Assembly (NCBI GenBank): GCA_937967425.1
Contig: CALBST010000344.1
Span: 1 to 7,855, forward strand
Origin: an uncultured Caulobacteraceae bacterium
GTDB lineage: Bacteria; Pseudomonadota; Alphaproteobacteria; Caulobacterales; TH1-2
DNA: 7,855 nt
Reading direction: 5' to 3'
Numbering within the stretch: position 1 is the first letter of the stretch; each line of letters starts with the position of its first letter. The translations under genes were made by a program, and so were the position numbers. Below are positions 1 through 6,462 of the stretch, one piece after another. The notes below the pieces were generated by a model. That model saw only the letters and a list, made by a program, of their open reading frames with translations. It made no database searches and was not told where the DNA came from.

Positions 1-998
1 GCGCACTCGGTGAGGAATTGCTTGTCTTCTTCGCGCTTCGCGGTTTTTGAGACCGTCGCGTAATAGCGCTGGTTCATCAACACGCGCGGCATGGTGTCGG
101 TGTTGAGTTCAACGAGCCACGTGCCGTCCGGCGCCTGCTTCACATAGACGTCCGGCGCGACCGACTGCACCGTGCCGCCGCCAAATCCGGCGCCCGGTTT
201 CGGCGTCAGCGCGCGCACTTCGGCGATCATGTCGGAGAGATCTTCGCGGTCGACACCGCAGAGCGTCATCAGCCGCTCGAAATGGCCTTTGGCGAGCAGG
301 TCGAGGTTCGTCACCAGCGCTTCCATCGCCGGATCGAATCGGCCGCGCTCTTTCAGCTGCAGAGTCAGGCACTCGGGGATATCGCGCGCCATCACGCCAG
401 TGGGCTCGAAGCCTTGCATGACTTGCAGAACGTGCAGAACGTCAGCGTCCTTGGCGCCAATGCGTGCGGCGATCTCAAGCGGATCGGCGCGCATATAGCC
501 CCAATCGTCCACCGCATCGATCAGCACACCGCCGATCATGCGCTCGACGGGGGAGAGGCCGGCTTCGGTGAGTTGCGCGTCGAGGTGTTCGGCCAGCGTC
601 TTATCGTTGGCGAGCGTTTCCTCGATGCCCGGCATGTCGTCGAAGCTTTTGCCCGACGAGGACTTCGACCAATCCTGCATCGGCGCAGCGCCGGCTTCGG
701 CCAAATCGTTCGCGCTCAGATCAGGCGCGATATCGGCGACGCTGACATCGAGCGCGGCTTCGCTCGGCGCCATGCCGCTATCGAATTCGAGTTGTTGGGC
801 GTCGCCGCCGTCGTCGCTCTTCTTGGCGTCGGCCGAACCTTCTTCGCGCTCGAGCAGCGGATTGCGCTCAAGCTCGCCTTCGACGAATTCCTGAAGCTCA
901 ACGTTTGAAAGTTGCAGCAGTTTGATGGCCTGCTGCAGCTGCGGCGTCATCACCAGGGCCTGGCCCTGGCGCATCTCTAGGCGGGGGGTCATCGCCAT
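1..998 (-). CDS. rpoN: RNA polymerase sigma-54 factor RpoN (N-terminal ~332 residues, 3' end outside window)
   Basis: This is the alternative sigma factor that directs RNA polymerase to -24/-12 promoters and needs AAA+ activators to open DNA. The N-terminus reads MAMTPRLEMRQGQALVMTPQ and continues into LQQAIKLLQLSNVELQEFV, the glutamine- and leucine-rich Region I typical of RpoN. Residues ~55-125 are an acidic, low-complexity Region II (GSADAKKSDDGGDAQQLEFD). From ~130 onward comes the core-binding domain, with GFEPTGVMARDIPECLTLQL, LDLLAKGHFERLMTLCGVD and MIAEVRALTPKPGAGF, all characteristic of the family. The reading frame is open to the left edge. The helix-turn-helix and RpoN box, expected ~150 residues further on, lie outside, so intactness cannot be judged. 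An ATG two codons downstream (position 992) is an equally plausible start. The gene begins 14 nt after the lptB stop, with only a weak GGTGG ribosome site between, so it is probably the distal gene of the lpt operon, as in other Alphaproteobacteria. Confidence 0.96.
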   Translation of the reverse strand, partial: MAMTPRLEMRQGQALVMTPQLQQAIKLLQLSNVELQEFVEGELERNPLLEREEGSADAKKSDDGGDAQQLEFDSGMAPSEAALDVSVADIAPDLSANDLAEAGAAPMQDWSKSSSGKSFDDMPGIEETLANDKTLAEHLDAQLTEAGLSPVERMIGGVLIDAVDDWGYMRADPLEIAARIGAKDADVLHVLQVMQGFEPTGVMARDIPECLTLQLKERGRFDPAMEALVTNLDLLAKGHFERLMTLCGVDREDLSDMIAEVRALTPKPGAGFGGGTVQSVAPDVYVKQAPDGTWLVELNTDTMPRVLMNQRYYATVSKTAKREEDKQFLTEC

Positions 999-1012
999 GG
1001 GCGGGCCACCGT

Positions 1013-1780
1013 CTAGTTGAAATCTTTGCCGAGATACCTTTCGCGCACGGTCCGATCCGAGAGCACCTCGTTGGGCGTGCCCTCGAACAACACTTCACCG
1101 TCGAACATGATCGAAGCCCGATCCACGATCTGCAGCGTTTCGCGCACATTGTGGTCGGTGATCAGGATGCCGAGACCGCGATCCTTGAGGAAGGTGATGA
1201 GGTCGCGGATGTCGTTGATGGCGAGCGGGTCGATACCGGCGAAAGGTTCGTCCAACAGCATGAAGGACGGCCTGGTCGCCAGAGCCCGCGCAATTTCAAC
1301 CCGGCGCCGCTCACCGCCCGAAAGGGCGGAGGCCGGCGCATCTTTCAAGTGGTCGACGCGCAACTCGGCGAGCAGACCGTTCACGATCTCCCGGCGCCTT
1401 GAGTGAGAGCGCTCACTCAACTCGACGACAGACATCACGTTCTGTTCGACGGTCAGACCACGGAAAATCGACGGCTCTTGTGGGAGGTAGCCCACGCCGA
1501 GCCGGGCGCGTTGATACATAGGCAGTGTTGTGACGTCCTGGCCGTCCAACAAGATCTGTCCCTGGTCCACGCGTACGAGCCCCGTGATCATATAGAAGCA
1601 GGTGGTTTTGCCTGCTCCGTTGGGGCCCAACAGACCGACGACTTCGCCACGGCGGAGGAAGAGCGATACGTCCTTCACCACCTGGCGGCCGCGATACGCT
1701 TTGGCGATCCGAACCGCGCCAAGACCTCCAGTGGAAGCCTCGGGCTGAGCCGAACGGCGTGCCGTGCCCTCGGGGCTCAT
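1013..1780 (-). CDS. lptB: LPS export ABC transporter ATP-binding protein LptB
   Basis: This is the cytoplasmic ATPase of the LptB2FG transporter, which extracts LPS from the inner membrane and pushes it along the Lpt bridge. All ABC motifs are present: Walker A GPNGAGKTT at residues 52-60, the Q-loop glutamine at ~101 in GYLPQEPSIFRGLTVEQN (a signature of LptB), the ABC signature LSGGERRRVEIARAL at 153-167, Walker B FMLLDEPFAGIDP at 173-185 and the switch histidine in ITDHNVRETL at 210. At 255 residues it is slightly longer than the usual ~241. The extra residues are an N-terminal extension (MSPEGTARRSAQPEASTGG) before the first beta strand, so a later start cannot be excluded, although the ATG at 1780 is the clearest. 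It lies 52 nt after lptA and 14 nt before rpoN on the same strand. The LptF and LptG partners are not in the window. Confidence 0.97.
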   Translation of the reverse strand: MSPEGTARRSAQPEASTGGLGAVRIAKAYRGRQVVKDVSLFLRRGEVVGLLGPNGAGKTTCFYMITGLVRVDQGQILLDGQDVTTLPMYQRARLGVGYLPQEPSIFRGLTVEQNVMSVVELSERSHSRRREIVNGLLAELRVDHLKDAPASALSGGERRRVEIARALATRPSFMLLDEPFAGIDPLAINDIRDLITFLKDRGLGILITDHNVRETLQIVDRASIMFDGEVLFEGTPNEVLSDRTVRERYLGKDFN

Positions 1781-1832
1781 TTCGACCCGCCGGCGCTAAG
1801 AATTAGTGAACCCTTGGGGCTGGGAGCGGTCA

Positions 1833-2381
1833 TCACTGGCCGCGGTTACCCGGGTTTTGTTGATTGCCCTCGCTCGGCACGAACACCCCCCGCACCCGCT
1901 GGCCTGGCTCGGGCCGAATGACGGTGCGGCGATTGCCGATATTGAGGACCAGCGTGTTGCCGCGGATGACGTTGTCTTCCGACATGATGATGACGTTGCC
2001 GGTGAAGGTGACGCTGTCTTGGCGGACGTCGTACACGGCGCGGTCGCCGCGGGCATCTTGGGACGGACGGATGTAATAGACTTCGCCTTCGGCAATCATG
2101 CGCTCGATATCGCCCGAACCCAGGCCCTGTTGCGCCGCTCCGCCACCGCTCGTCCCACTGAAAAACAGCGTGATCCGGTCGGCCCGCAGGCGCGCGTCGT
2201 TCTGGACGATATCGACATTGCCGACGAGCACGAGGCGGCGTTCGCTATCGAAGTATTCGAGATTGTTGGCCGAATAAGAGACCGGGCCGCCGCCTTCGCT
2301 CAGCTGCGCGTGCGCGGGCGCCGCGGCAAGGGCCGCCATGACAAACGCGCCGGCTGCGATCAGAAAGCTCACGGGCCTCAT
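1833..2381 (-). CDS. lptA: LPS transport periplasmic protein LptA (OstA-like domain)
   Basis: LptA is the periplasmic bridge that carries LPS from LptC to the outer-membrane LptDE translocon. The 182-residue product starts with a clear Sec signal peptide (MRPVSFLIAAGAFVMAALAA, then APAHA), with probable signal peptidase I cleavage after AHA near residue 25. The mature part (~35-150) has the OstA/LptA pattern of short alternating beta strands: SYSANNLEYFDSERRLVLVG, NVDIVQNDARLRADRITLFF, AEGEVYYIRPSQDARGDRAV, and SVTFTGNVIIMSEDNVIRGN. The C-terminus (~151-182) ends in a polar, Gln/Asn-rich tail. The ATG overlaps the lptC stop codon as ATGA, which implies translational coupling. Residues ~76-90 (GTSGGGAAQQGLGSG) form a low-complexity insert in the middle of the beta domain, probably a loop. 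The assignment rests on fold signature and gene order. Confidence 0.94.
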   Translation of the reverse strand: MRPVSFLIAAGAFVMAALAAAPAHAQLSEGGGPVSYSANNLEYFDSERRLVLVGNVDIVQNDARLRADRITLFFSGTSGGGAAQQGLGSGDIERMIAEGEVYYIRPSQDARGDRAVYDVRQDSVTFTGNVIIMSEDNVIRGNTLVLNIGNRRTVIRPEPGQRVRGVFVPSEGNQQNPGNRGQ

Positions 2382-3073
2382 TGCGGCGTCTCCCCATTCT
2401 GTTGCTCGCGGTCCGGGATTTGTCCCCGGACCCCGCCGCCCAGCACCAAAGCACGGTCGCTGTCACGCAATTCATAACTTCCGGCCTGGAGCACGCCAAG
2501 GGGCCCGGCGCCGGTGACGCCGCCTCTGCCGGTCAGAGTGCCCTGTTCCAGATCGACGATCATATTCGGGGTGGTGAACCGGTTGCCGTTCCGGTCGGAA
2601 AACAGGACTTCGCCGTCGAAAACGACTGTTTGGGCCTGTTCGTCGTAGATGCCCCGGGGGGCGAGCATGATTGTTCCGGCTTCGGTCCGATAAACGGGCG
2701 CTATGAGCTCGATCGGCTGGTTTTCCCCCAGGGCGCGTTCGGCGATTTCGGCCGAAAGCTGGTAGGGGCCGCCGTTCTCTGTGCGGCCAATAAAGCGGGG
2801 ATTGATCATCCGAAGCGGCTCCGAGGCCGCATATTGGCCGGCGTTGAAGCCGCCCTCGATGGCGTGCAGCGCCATGAACACGAAGACAGCCGCGAAGGAC
2901 GCGCCTGCGCCCGCCACAAAGAACCGTCGCAGCGCCGCAATCAGACGCGAACGGCGGCGCGCGGATTTCAGCGTGAGCGCCCGTTTGGGCTCCCATCCAA
3001 AATCAAGGGCTGCGCCGGCTGCTGTCACGGGCGGCTTTTCACCCGCCGCGTGGGCGGAAGCAAGGCGGCTCAA
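2378..3073 (-). CDS. lptC: LPS export system protein LptC
   Basis: LptC is the bitopic inner-membrane protein that receives LPS from LptB2FG and passes it to LptA. There is one membrane helix at ~51-70 (FFVAGAGASFAAVFVFMALH) after a basic cytoplasmic stretch (KSARRRSRLIAALRR). A periplasmic beta-jellyroll follows at ~86-218, with SEPLRMINPRFIGRTENGGP and YQLSAEIAERALGENQPIEL, matching the alphaproteobacterial LptC pattern. Towards the end, FDGEVLFSDRNGNRFTTPNM and TGRGGVTGAGPLGVLQAGSY are LptC-type strands. The start used is a TTG at 3073, only 3 nt after the upstream stop and without a convincing Shine-Dalgarno. A GTG at codon 16 (position 3028) would remove a poorly conserved-looking tail and still leave the membrane helix intact. 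The cytoplasmic N-terminus of ~50 residues is long compared with enterobacterial LptC, in which the helix is near the start. The 3' end overlaps lptA by 4 bp. Confidence 0.93.
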   Translation of the reverse strand: MSRLASAHAAGEKPPVTAAGAALDFGWEPKRALTLKSARRRSRLIAALRRFFVAGAGASFAAVFVFMALHAIEGGFNAGQYAASEPLRMINPRFIGRTENGGPYQLSAEIAERALGENQPIELIAPVYRTEAGTIMLAPRGIYDEQAQTVVFDGEVLFSDRNGNRFTTPNMIVDLEQGTLTGRGGVTGAGPLGVLQAGSYELRDSDRALVLGGGVRGQIPDREQQNGETPQ

Positions 3074-3076
3074 CCG

Positions 3077-3829
3077 TTATGGCTGGGGGGCAGTCGTGAC
3101 CGCCGTGGGATCGGGCTCCGGGGGCGGAGGTGGCGGCGGCAGCGGGGGCAATATGATGTCCAGCCGGTCGGCGCTGTACTCGTCCCGCGCTGGCAGCGCG
3201 GTGCCGCGCAACTGCGCCGACCATTGCGCCACTTGCTGTGCCCGCGCAGCGTCGTGGAAGCGGGCAACGATATCGGCCGCGGCGCGGCTCTGGCGGCCAT
3301 CGAAATAGGCGTAGCCGGATTGGCGCTGATCGCCTGTGCTCATCACATTGATCAACACGCGCACTTCTTCGTTCTGCAAGGCGCGCGCAATCGCCTCGGC
3401 CGCGGCGAAATCGGTTTGTGAGCGGATATGCAGGACGACAGTGCTCAGCGGCGGCGCCGGCCCGAATAAACTGTTGATGACGCTCCCAATGTTCTGTGGC
3501 GCATCGGCGGCGGCGACGATATCGCTGGACTCTTCAGCCAACGGATCGCTGATGACGCGCGCGTTGGCGATGGAGCCGGGATAGGCTTCGTTGGTTTGGG
3601 TCGACGGCGCGACGACCGCTGTCGGCGGCGGTGGGATGACGCCGCTTGCCGCCATGGCTTCCTCGAGTTGGATCACGCGCTCCTGCAGGCGGTTACGCTC
3701 GCGCAGCACCTGGTTGGTGACGCCCAGGGTCCACCCGGCCAGCGCCACGGCGCCAACGCACGCAATCAACTGCGCCACGAGCAGGGCTCTGGTGCTGCTG
3801 ACAAACGTGCTGAGGAGGGACTTTGCCAT
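3077..3829 (-). CDS. Unrecognised membrane-anchored protein: TM helix, coiled coil, periplasmic alpha/beta domain, polyproline tail
   Basis: I do not recognise a named family for this 250-residue protein. Visible features in order are: a single hydrophobic helix at ~15-35 (ALLVAQLIACVGAVALAGWT); a charged heptad-like segment at ~38-61 (TNQVLRERNRLQERVIQLEE), probably a short coiled coil; a Pro/Ala/Ser-rich linker at ~64-125; a compact alpha/beta region at ~128-228 with strands LSTVVLHIRS, EEVRVLINVM, GYAYFDGR and DRLDIILP separated by Ala-rich helices; and a proline-rich end (PPLPPPPPPPEPDP, ~228-241). The membrane helix and linker suggest an N-in, periplasm-out topology, but this is inferred. 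It starts 6 nt after the TIR gene stop, with GGAGG lying inside the end of the TIR gene, 10 nt before the ATG. It ends 3 nt before the lptC start, so it is firmly embedded in the operon. A role as partner of the TIR membrane protein or as an envelope accessory factor is possible but unproven. Confidence 0.85.
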   Translation of the reverse strand: MAKSLLSTFVSSTRALLVAQLIACVGAVALAGWTLGVTNQVLRERNRLQERVIQLEEAMAASGVIPPPPTAVVAPSTQTNEAYPGSIANARVISDPLAEESSDIVAAADAPQNIGSVINSLFGPAPPLSTVVLHIRSQTDFAAAEAIARALQNEEVRVLINVMSTGDQRQSGYAYFDGRQSRAAADIVARFHDAARAQQVAQWSAQLRGTALPARDEYSADRLDIILPPLPPPPPPPEPDPTAVTTAPQP

Positions 3830-3835
3830 CGCCGC

Positions 3836-4456
3836 TCAGCCTCCGGCGCGGCGGATGGAGAAGAGCCGCTGCGCGGCGACGATGGCGCAGAGCCCGCCCA
3901 CGATGAGAACGCCGATCAAGGCGATCTGCAGCTGGTCAGTGCGCATCACCCCGTTATAGGTCGCTGTCACCGCGCCGAAAAACGCCGCCATCGCCGCGAT
4001 CGCTGCGGTCAGCAGCGCGCGCGGCGCGACCGCTAGATTCGGGCGTGCGCTCCGCACGATGCGATGATCGATGGGGTCTGGCCGGCGCGCATCGCGCACC
4101 AATCCGGCGAGAGCTGCTTCAAGCATGCCCCATTCGCTTTTGCCGCTGTGCAGTTCCGCGATCTTCATGTCTTCGAACGGCGCTGGCAGACGGAGATCGT
4201 CGAGCCGCATCTGCAGGAGCTTCTCGTCATCGAGCGCCTGTGCCGATTGCGCGAGCAGCCATGACGAGTTCCGCGCGCTCTCGCTCCACACAGTGACAAT
4301 TGCGCGCGCATCGGCGTACTCACGTTCGATCTCGTCGATGCCGGCTTGACCATCGGCGTCCCACCACACGGAATAGCCGAGCGAACTCAGCCGCTCCGCG
4401 ATAGGGCGCACACGATCACGGTCGAGCCGCGAACAGGAGATGAAGACGTCCGCCAA
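3836..4456 (-). CDS. TIR-domain protein with two C-terminal transmembrane helices
   Basis: The N-terminal ~120 residues form a TIR domain: strand A with DVFISCSRLDRDR (3-15), a helix RVRPIAERLSSLG, strand B YSVWWDAD (28-35), then IDEIEREYADARAIVTVWSE (strand C) and SARNSSWLL. Bacterial and animal TIR NADases carry a catalytic Glu four residues after the Trp of this S-x-W motif; here W66 is followed by LLAQ, so position 70 is Gln (codon CAA at 4249-4247). After the domain come two hydrophobic helices, ~145-165 and ~176-197, and a short basic end (RLFSIRRAGG), predicting a cytoplasmic TIR anchored by a hairpin of helices. The start codon is TTG, because the first TIR strand begins at residue 3, an in-frame TAG lies just upstream and the next ATG is far inside the domain. 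It is the first gene of the lpt operon. The function is unknown; signalling or scaffolding is more likely than NAD hydrolysis. Confidence 0.9.
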   Translation of the reverse strand: MADVFISCSRLDRDRVRPIAERLSSLGYSVWWDADGQAGIDEIEREYADARAIVTVWSESARNSSWLLAQSAQALDDEKLLQMRLDDLRLPAPFEDMKIAELHSGKSEWGMLEAALAGLVRDARRPDPIDHRIVRSARPNLAVAPRALLTAAIAAMAAFFGAVTATYNGVMRTDQLQIALIGVLIVGGLCAIVAAQRLFSIRRAGG

Positions 4457-4593
4457 GTTCTTTGCCGTCCCGCTGCCCTAGCGGGCCGCATGTTAACGCC
4501 AGGAAAGGTGAGGTGGCGAGAGAAAAGGGCGCCGGCAAGGCAATCCGCGCGTTGAGTTTGGCTTTCGCTCAGTAAGGGTAACAGGAACACACC
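4457..4593. other. Divergent intergenic region between the TIR/lpt operon and the aldose dehydrogenase gene
   Basis: These 137 bp must carry the promoters for both directions unless transcription starts further upstream. A perfect 6-bp inverted repeat with a 5-nt loop (CCCGCT-GCCCT-AGCGGG, 4469-4485) lies just upstream of the TIR start. On the plus side AGGA at 4583-4586, 7 nt before the ATG at 4594, is a good ribosome site. I searched by eye for -35/-10 pairs, EcfG-type motifs and sigma-54 motifs and saw none convincing in either direction. Confidence 0.6.
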
Positions 4594-5796
4594 ATGCGCA
4601 CTTGGATTTTCGCCGCCGCGTTGATTTTCGCGGCCTGCTCCGGCTCACCGAGCAACGGACAGCAATCGCAGAATGCGGTGGCGCAGGGCGCGCCCAACAC
4701 GGATTTTACCCCAGCCTTCGCGGGCCAAACGCGCGCGCCGGAAGCGCTGAGCGGCGTTCGGATCAATGCGCAAGAGATTGCAACGGGACTCAATCATCCG
4801 TGGGCGATCGTGTTTCTCCCCGATGGCCGCATGTTGGTGACGGAGCGGGCGGGGCGTTTGCGTGTTGTCACGCGCCAGGGGCAGATTTCCGAACCGGTCG
4901 CCGGTCTTCCGCAGGTGTTCGCGCAAGGCCAGGGCGGTCTGCTTGATGTCGTCCTCTCGCCGGACTTTGCGAGCGATCGGCTCATCTATTGGAGCTATTC
5001 CGAACCGCGTGAAGGCGGCGGCAACGGCACGAGCGTCGCGCGTGGCCGCTTAAGCGATGATGTTTCGCGTGTCGAAGACGTGCAGGTGATTTTCCGCCAG
5101 ATGCCGTCTTGGGAGTCGCGCGGCCATTTCGGTTCGCGGCTCGTCTTCGATCGCTCGGGCCATCTCTATGTGACGCTTGGCGATCGTCAGCGGCCTGAGC
5201 CGCGTCAGTTGGCGCAAGATCTCTCCACGCACATTGGCAAGGTGGTGCGCATCAACGCCAATGGCGGCGCGCCCGCTGACAATCCGTTCGTGGGGCAAGC
5301 TAATCGTCGCGCGGAGAACTGGTCTTACGGCCACCGCAACATTCAGGGCGCCGATCTGCATCCCGACACCGGCGAGCTCTGGACCATCGAACATGGTCCG
5401 CGCGGCGGCGATGAACTCAACATTCCGCGCGCCGGCCTAAATTATGGTTGGCCGGTGATCGGATACGGCGAGGACTATAACGGCTCGCGCATGCACGAAG
5501 CTTCGGCGCGCGAGGGCATGGAGCAGCCGATCTATTACTGGGATCCCGTGATCGCGCCCGGCGACATGGACTTCTATCGCGGCACGCTCTTCCCATGGCG
5601 CGGCGATCTGTTGATCGCGGGCCTGAACACGCGTTCGCTCGTGCGTCTCGATCTGGAAGGCGAGCGCGTGACAGGTGAGGAGCGCTTCGCTCTCAACGTC
5701 GGCCGCATTCGCGACCTCGCCGAGAGCGAAGATGGCGCCCTTTGGATCATCACCGATGAGGACAACGGCCGCATTCTGCGGCTGACGCCTCAATAA
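4594..5796 (+). CDS. PQQ-dependent aldose sugar dehydrogenase (YliI/Asd type), probable lipoprotein
   Basis: This is a six-bladed beta-propeller quinoprotein that oxidises aldoses at C1 with pyrroloquinoline quinone and passes electrons to the respiratory chain. The 400-residue product resembles E. coli YliI/Asd over its whole length: NHPWAIVFLPDGRMLVTERA (67-86), QGQGGLLDVVLSPDF (111-125), FRQMPSWESRGHFGSRLVFD with the probable catalytic base His178, WSYGHRNIQGADLHP, EHGPRGGDELNIPRAGLNYG (266-285) and QPIYYWDPVIAPGDMDFYRG. The N-terminus MRTWIFAAALIFAACSG is a signal peptide with a lipobox-like end (FAAC, Cys15). Phe at -3 is not ideal, but a Ser/Gly/Gln-rich spacer follows, as is usual for lipoproteins. 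Location is probably periplasmic, membrane-tethered. AGGA lies 7 nt upstream of the ATG. No PQQ biosynthesis genes are in the window, so the cofactor must be made elsewhere or taken up. It converges with the next gene, with 3 nt between stop codons. Confidence 0.93.
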   Translation: MRTWIFAAALIFAACSGSPSNGQQSQNAVAQGAPNTDFTPAFAGQTRAPEALSGVRINAQEIATGLNHPWAIVFLPDGRMLVTERAGRLRVVTRQGQISEPVAGLPQVFAQGQGGLLDVVLSPDFASDRLIYWSYSEPREGGGNGTSVARGRLSDDVSRVEDVQVIFRQMPSWESRGHFGSRLVFDRSGHLYVTLGDRQRPEPRQLAQDLSTHIGKVVRINANGGAPADNPFVGQANRRAENWSYGHRNIQGADLHPDTGELWTIEHGPRGGDELNIPRAGLNYGWPVIGYGEDYNGSRMHEASAREGMEQPIYYWDPVIAPGDMDFYRGTLFPWRGDLLIAGLNTRSLVRLDLEGERVTGEERFALNVGRIRDLAESEDGALWIITDEDNGRILRLTPQ

Positions 5797-5799
5797 AAG

Positions 5800-6432
5800 T
5801 TACTCGCCGCTGTCTTCGGCTGTCGCCGGGGCCTGAGCCTGGCGATGCAGATCCTGAATGCGCGCGGCAAAGGCCTCATCCGCCTGCGCGCGTTGCGCGA
5901 TAGCGTTGTAGGTCGCGCCATCGAGTTCGTTGCGCTCCAGAACTTGACGAATCTGCTCCGTGACCTGCGCCTGCTGCTCTGGGGTCGCTGTGCCCAAACT
6001 ATCCGTCAGCGGCTGTATCTCGATGCTGGCGCGCGCGAATGCACGCAACGAATCATCGCTGAACGTGTCCGGCTGAAGCGCCGCCAAGCGCGCGGCAAAC
6101 ACGCGGTCTTCGTTCGCGGCGCGCGTGATTGCGTTATAGGTTGTAGGACTAATCCCGTGCCGTTGCTGGATCGCTGCAATCTCGGCGGTGATCTCCAGTT
6201 GCCGTTCTTGTGTTTGCGCGCCGAACGTCTGTTGGAGTGGCACGATCTCGTCACGCGCCGCCGCATAGGCCAGCAGCTGAGCATCACTCATGTTGGCGGG
6301 TTGCACCGTCTGTTCCGTCGCGGTCGTCGTGTTTTGCTGCGCCGTGCGCGCTGCTTCAGTGCTTTGGGCGCCTGCGCACGCCGTCGCGAGCGCGGCCGCG
6401 GCCACAGCCGCCAGCAAGTGAAACTTTGTCAT
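5800..6432 (-). CDS. Exported protein with two tandem DUF4168 repeats
   Basis: The 210-residue product starts MTKFHLLAAVAAAALATACA, a signal peptide ending in a Cys that could be a lipobox (ATAC, weak at -3) or a signal peptidase I site nearby. After a Thr/Gln/Ala-rich spacer come two homologous units, ~48-119 and ~124-195. Each opens with an SDxxLxAxAxA segment and closes with TYNAI...D..FAARL/I, the pattern of DUF4168 (F-S-D-x-x-L-x-x-F-A-x-A ... Y-N-x-I-A-x-x-x-x-D). The two units align without gaps at a 76-residue offset, with about 29 of 72 positions identical by hand count. The function of DUF4168 is not established; it occurs in exported proteins. I chose the ATG at 6432 because AGGAG sits 10 nt upstream; an in-frame ATG at 6450 adds six residues but lacks a ribosome site. 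An EcfG-type promoter precedes it, which suggests general-stress expression. Confidence 0.87.
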   Translation of the reverse strand: MTKFHLLAAVAAAALATACAGAQSTEAARTAQQNTTTATEQTVQPANMSDAQLLAYAAARDEIVPLQQTFGAQTQERQLEITAEIAAIQQRHGISPTTYNAITRAANEDRVFAARLAALQPDTFSDDSLRAFARASIEIQPLTDSLGTATPEQQAQVTEQIRQVLERNELDGATYNAIAQRAQADEAFAARIQDLHRQAQAPATAEDSGE

Positions 6433-6442
6433 CCTTGCGATG

Positions 6443-6447
6443 CTCCT
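6443..6447 (-). promoter_or_regulatory. Ribosome binding site deciding the DUF4168 gene start
   Basis: AGGAG on the minus strand lies 10 nt before the ATG at 6432. It overlaps the codons just after the alternative ATG at 6450, which has no comparable purine-rich site upstream, so the 6432 start is preferred. Confidence 0.55.
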
Positions 6448-6462
6448 CATTGTTGCTTTGAA

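Noticed and set aside
282..908. Plus-strand open frame (208 codons) opposite rpoN
   Set aside because: The minus strand encodes unmistakable RpoN over the whole stretch; the plus frame shows no family signature and is a GC-rich shadow.
1781..1832. lptA-lptB gap as a promoter or terminator
   Set aside because: I see no hairpin with a T-run and no convincing -35/-10 pair; the 52 nt look like an ordinary intra-operon spacer.
3118..3150. GGC/GGA-rich low-complexity tract as a possible non-coding repeat
   Set aside because: It is simply the coding sequence for the polyproline tail of the membrane protein on the minus strand.
2381..3421. Long plus-strand open frame (346 codons) opposite lptC and the unnamed membrane protein
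   Set aside because: It is antisense to two genes with clear protein features, has no recognisable domain or ribosome site, and its Arg/Gly/Ala/His-rich composition is what antisense frames give in GC-rich DNA.
3836..4456. TIR gene as part of a known antiphage system (Thoeris or a TIR-effector defence system)
   Set aside because: There is no ThsA-, Ago-, STING- or CBASS-like partner nearby, the neighbours are core LPS-transport genes, the protein is membrane-anchored, and the catalytic Glu seems absent.
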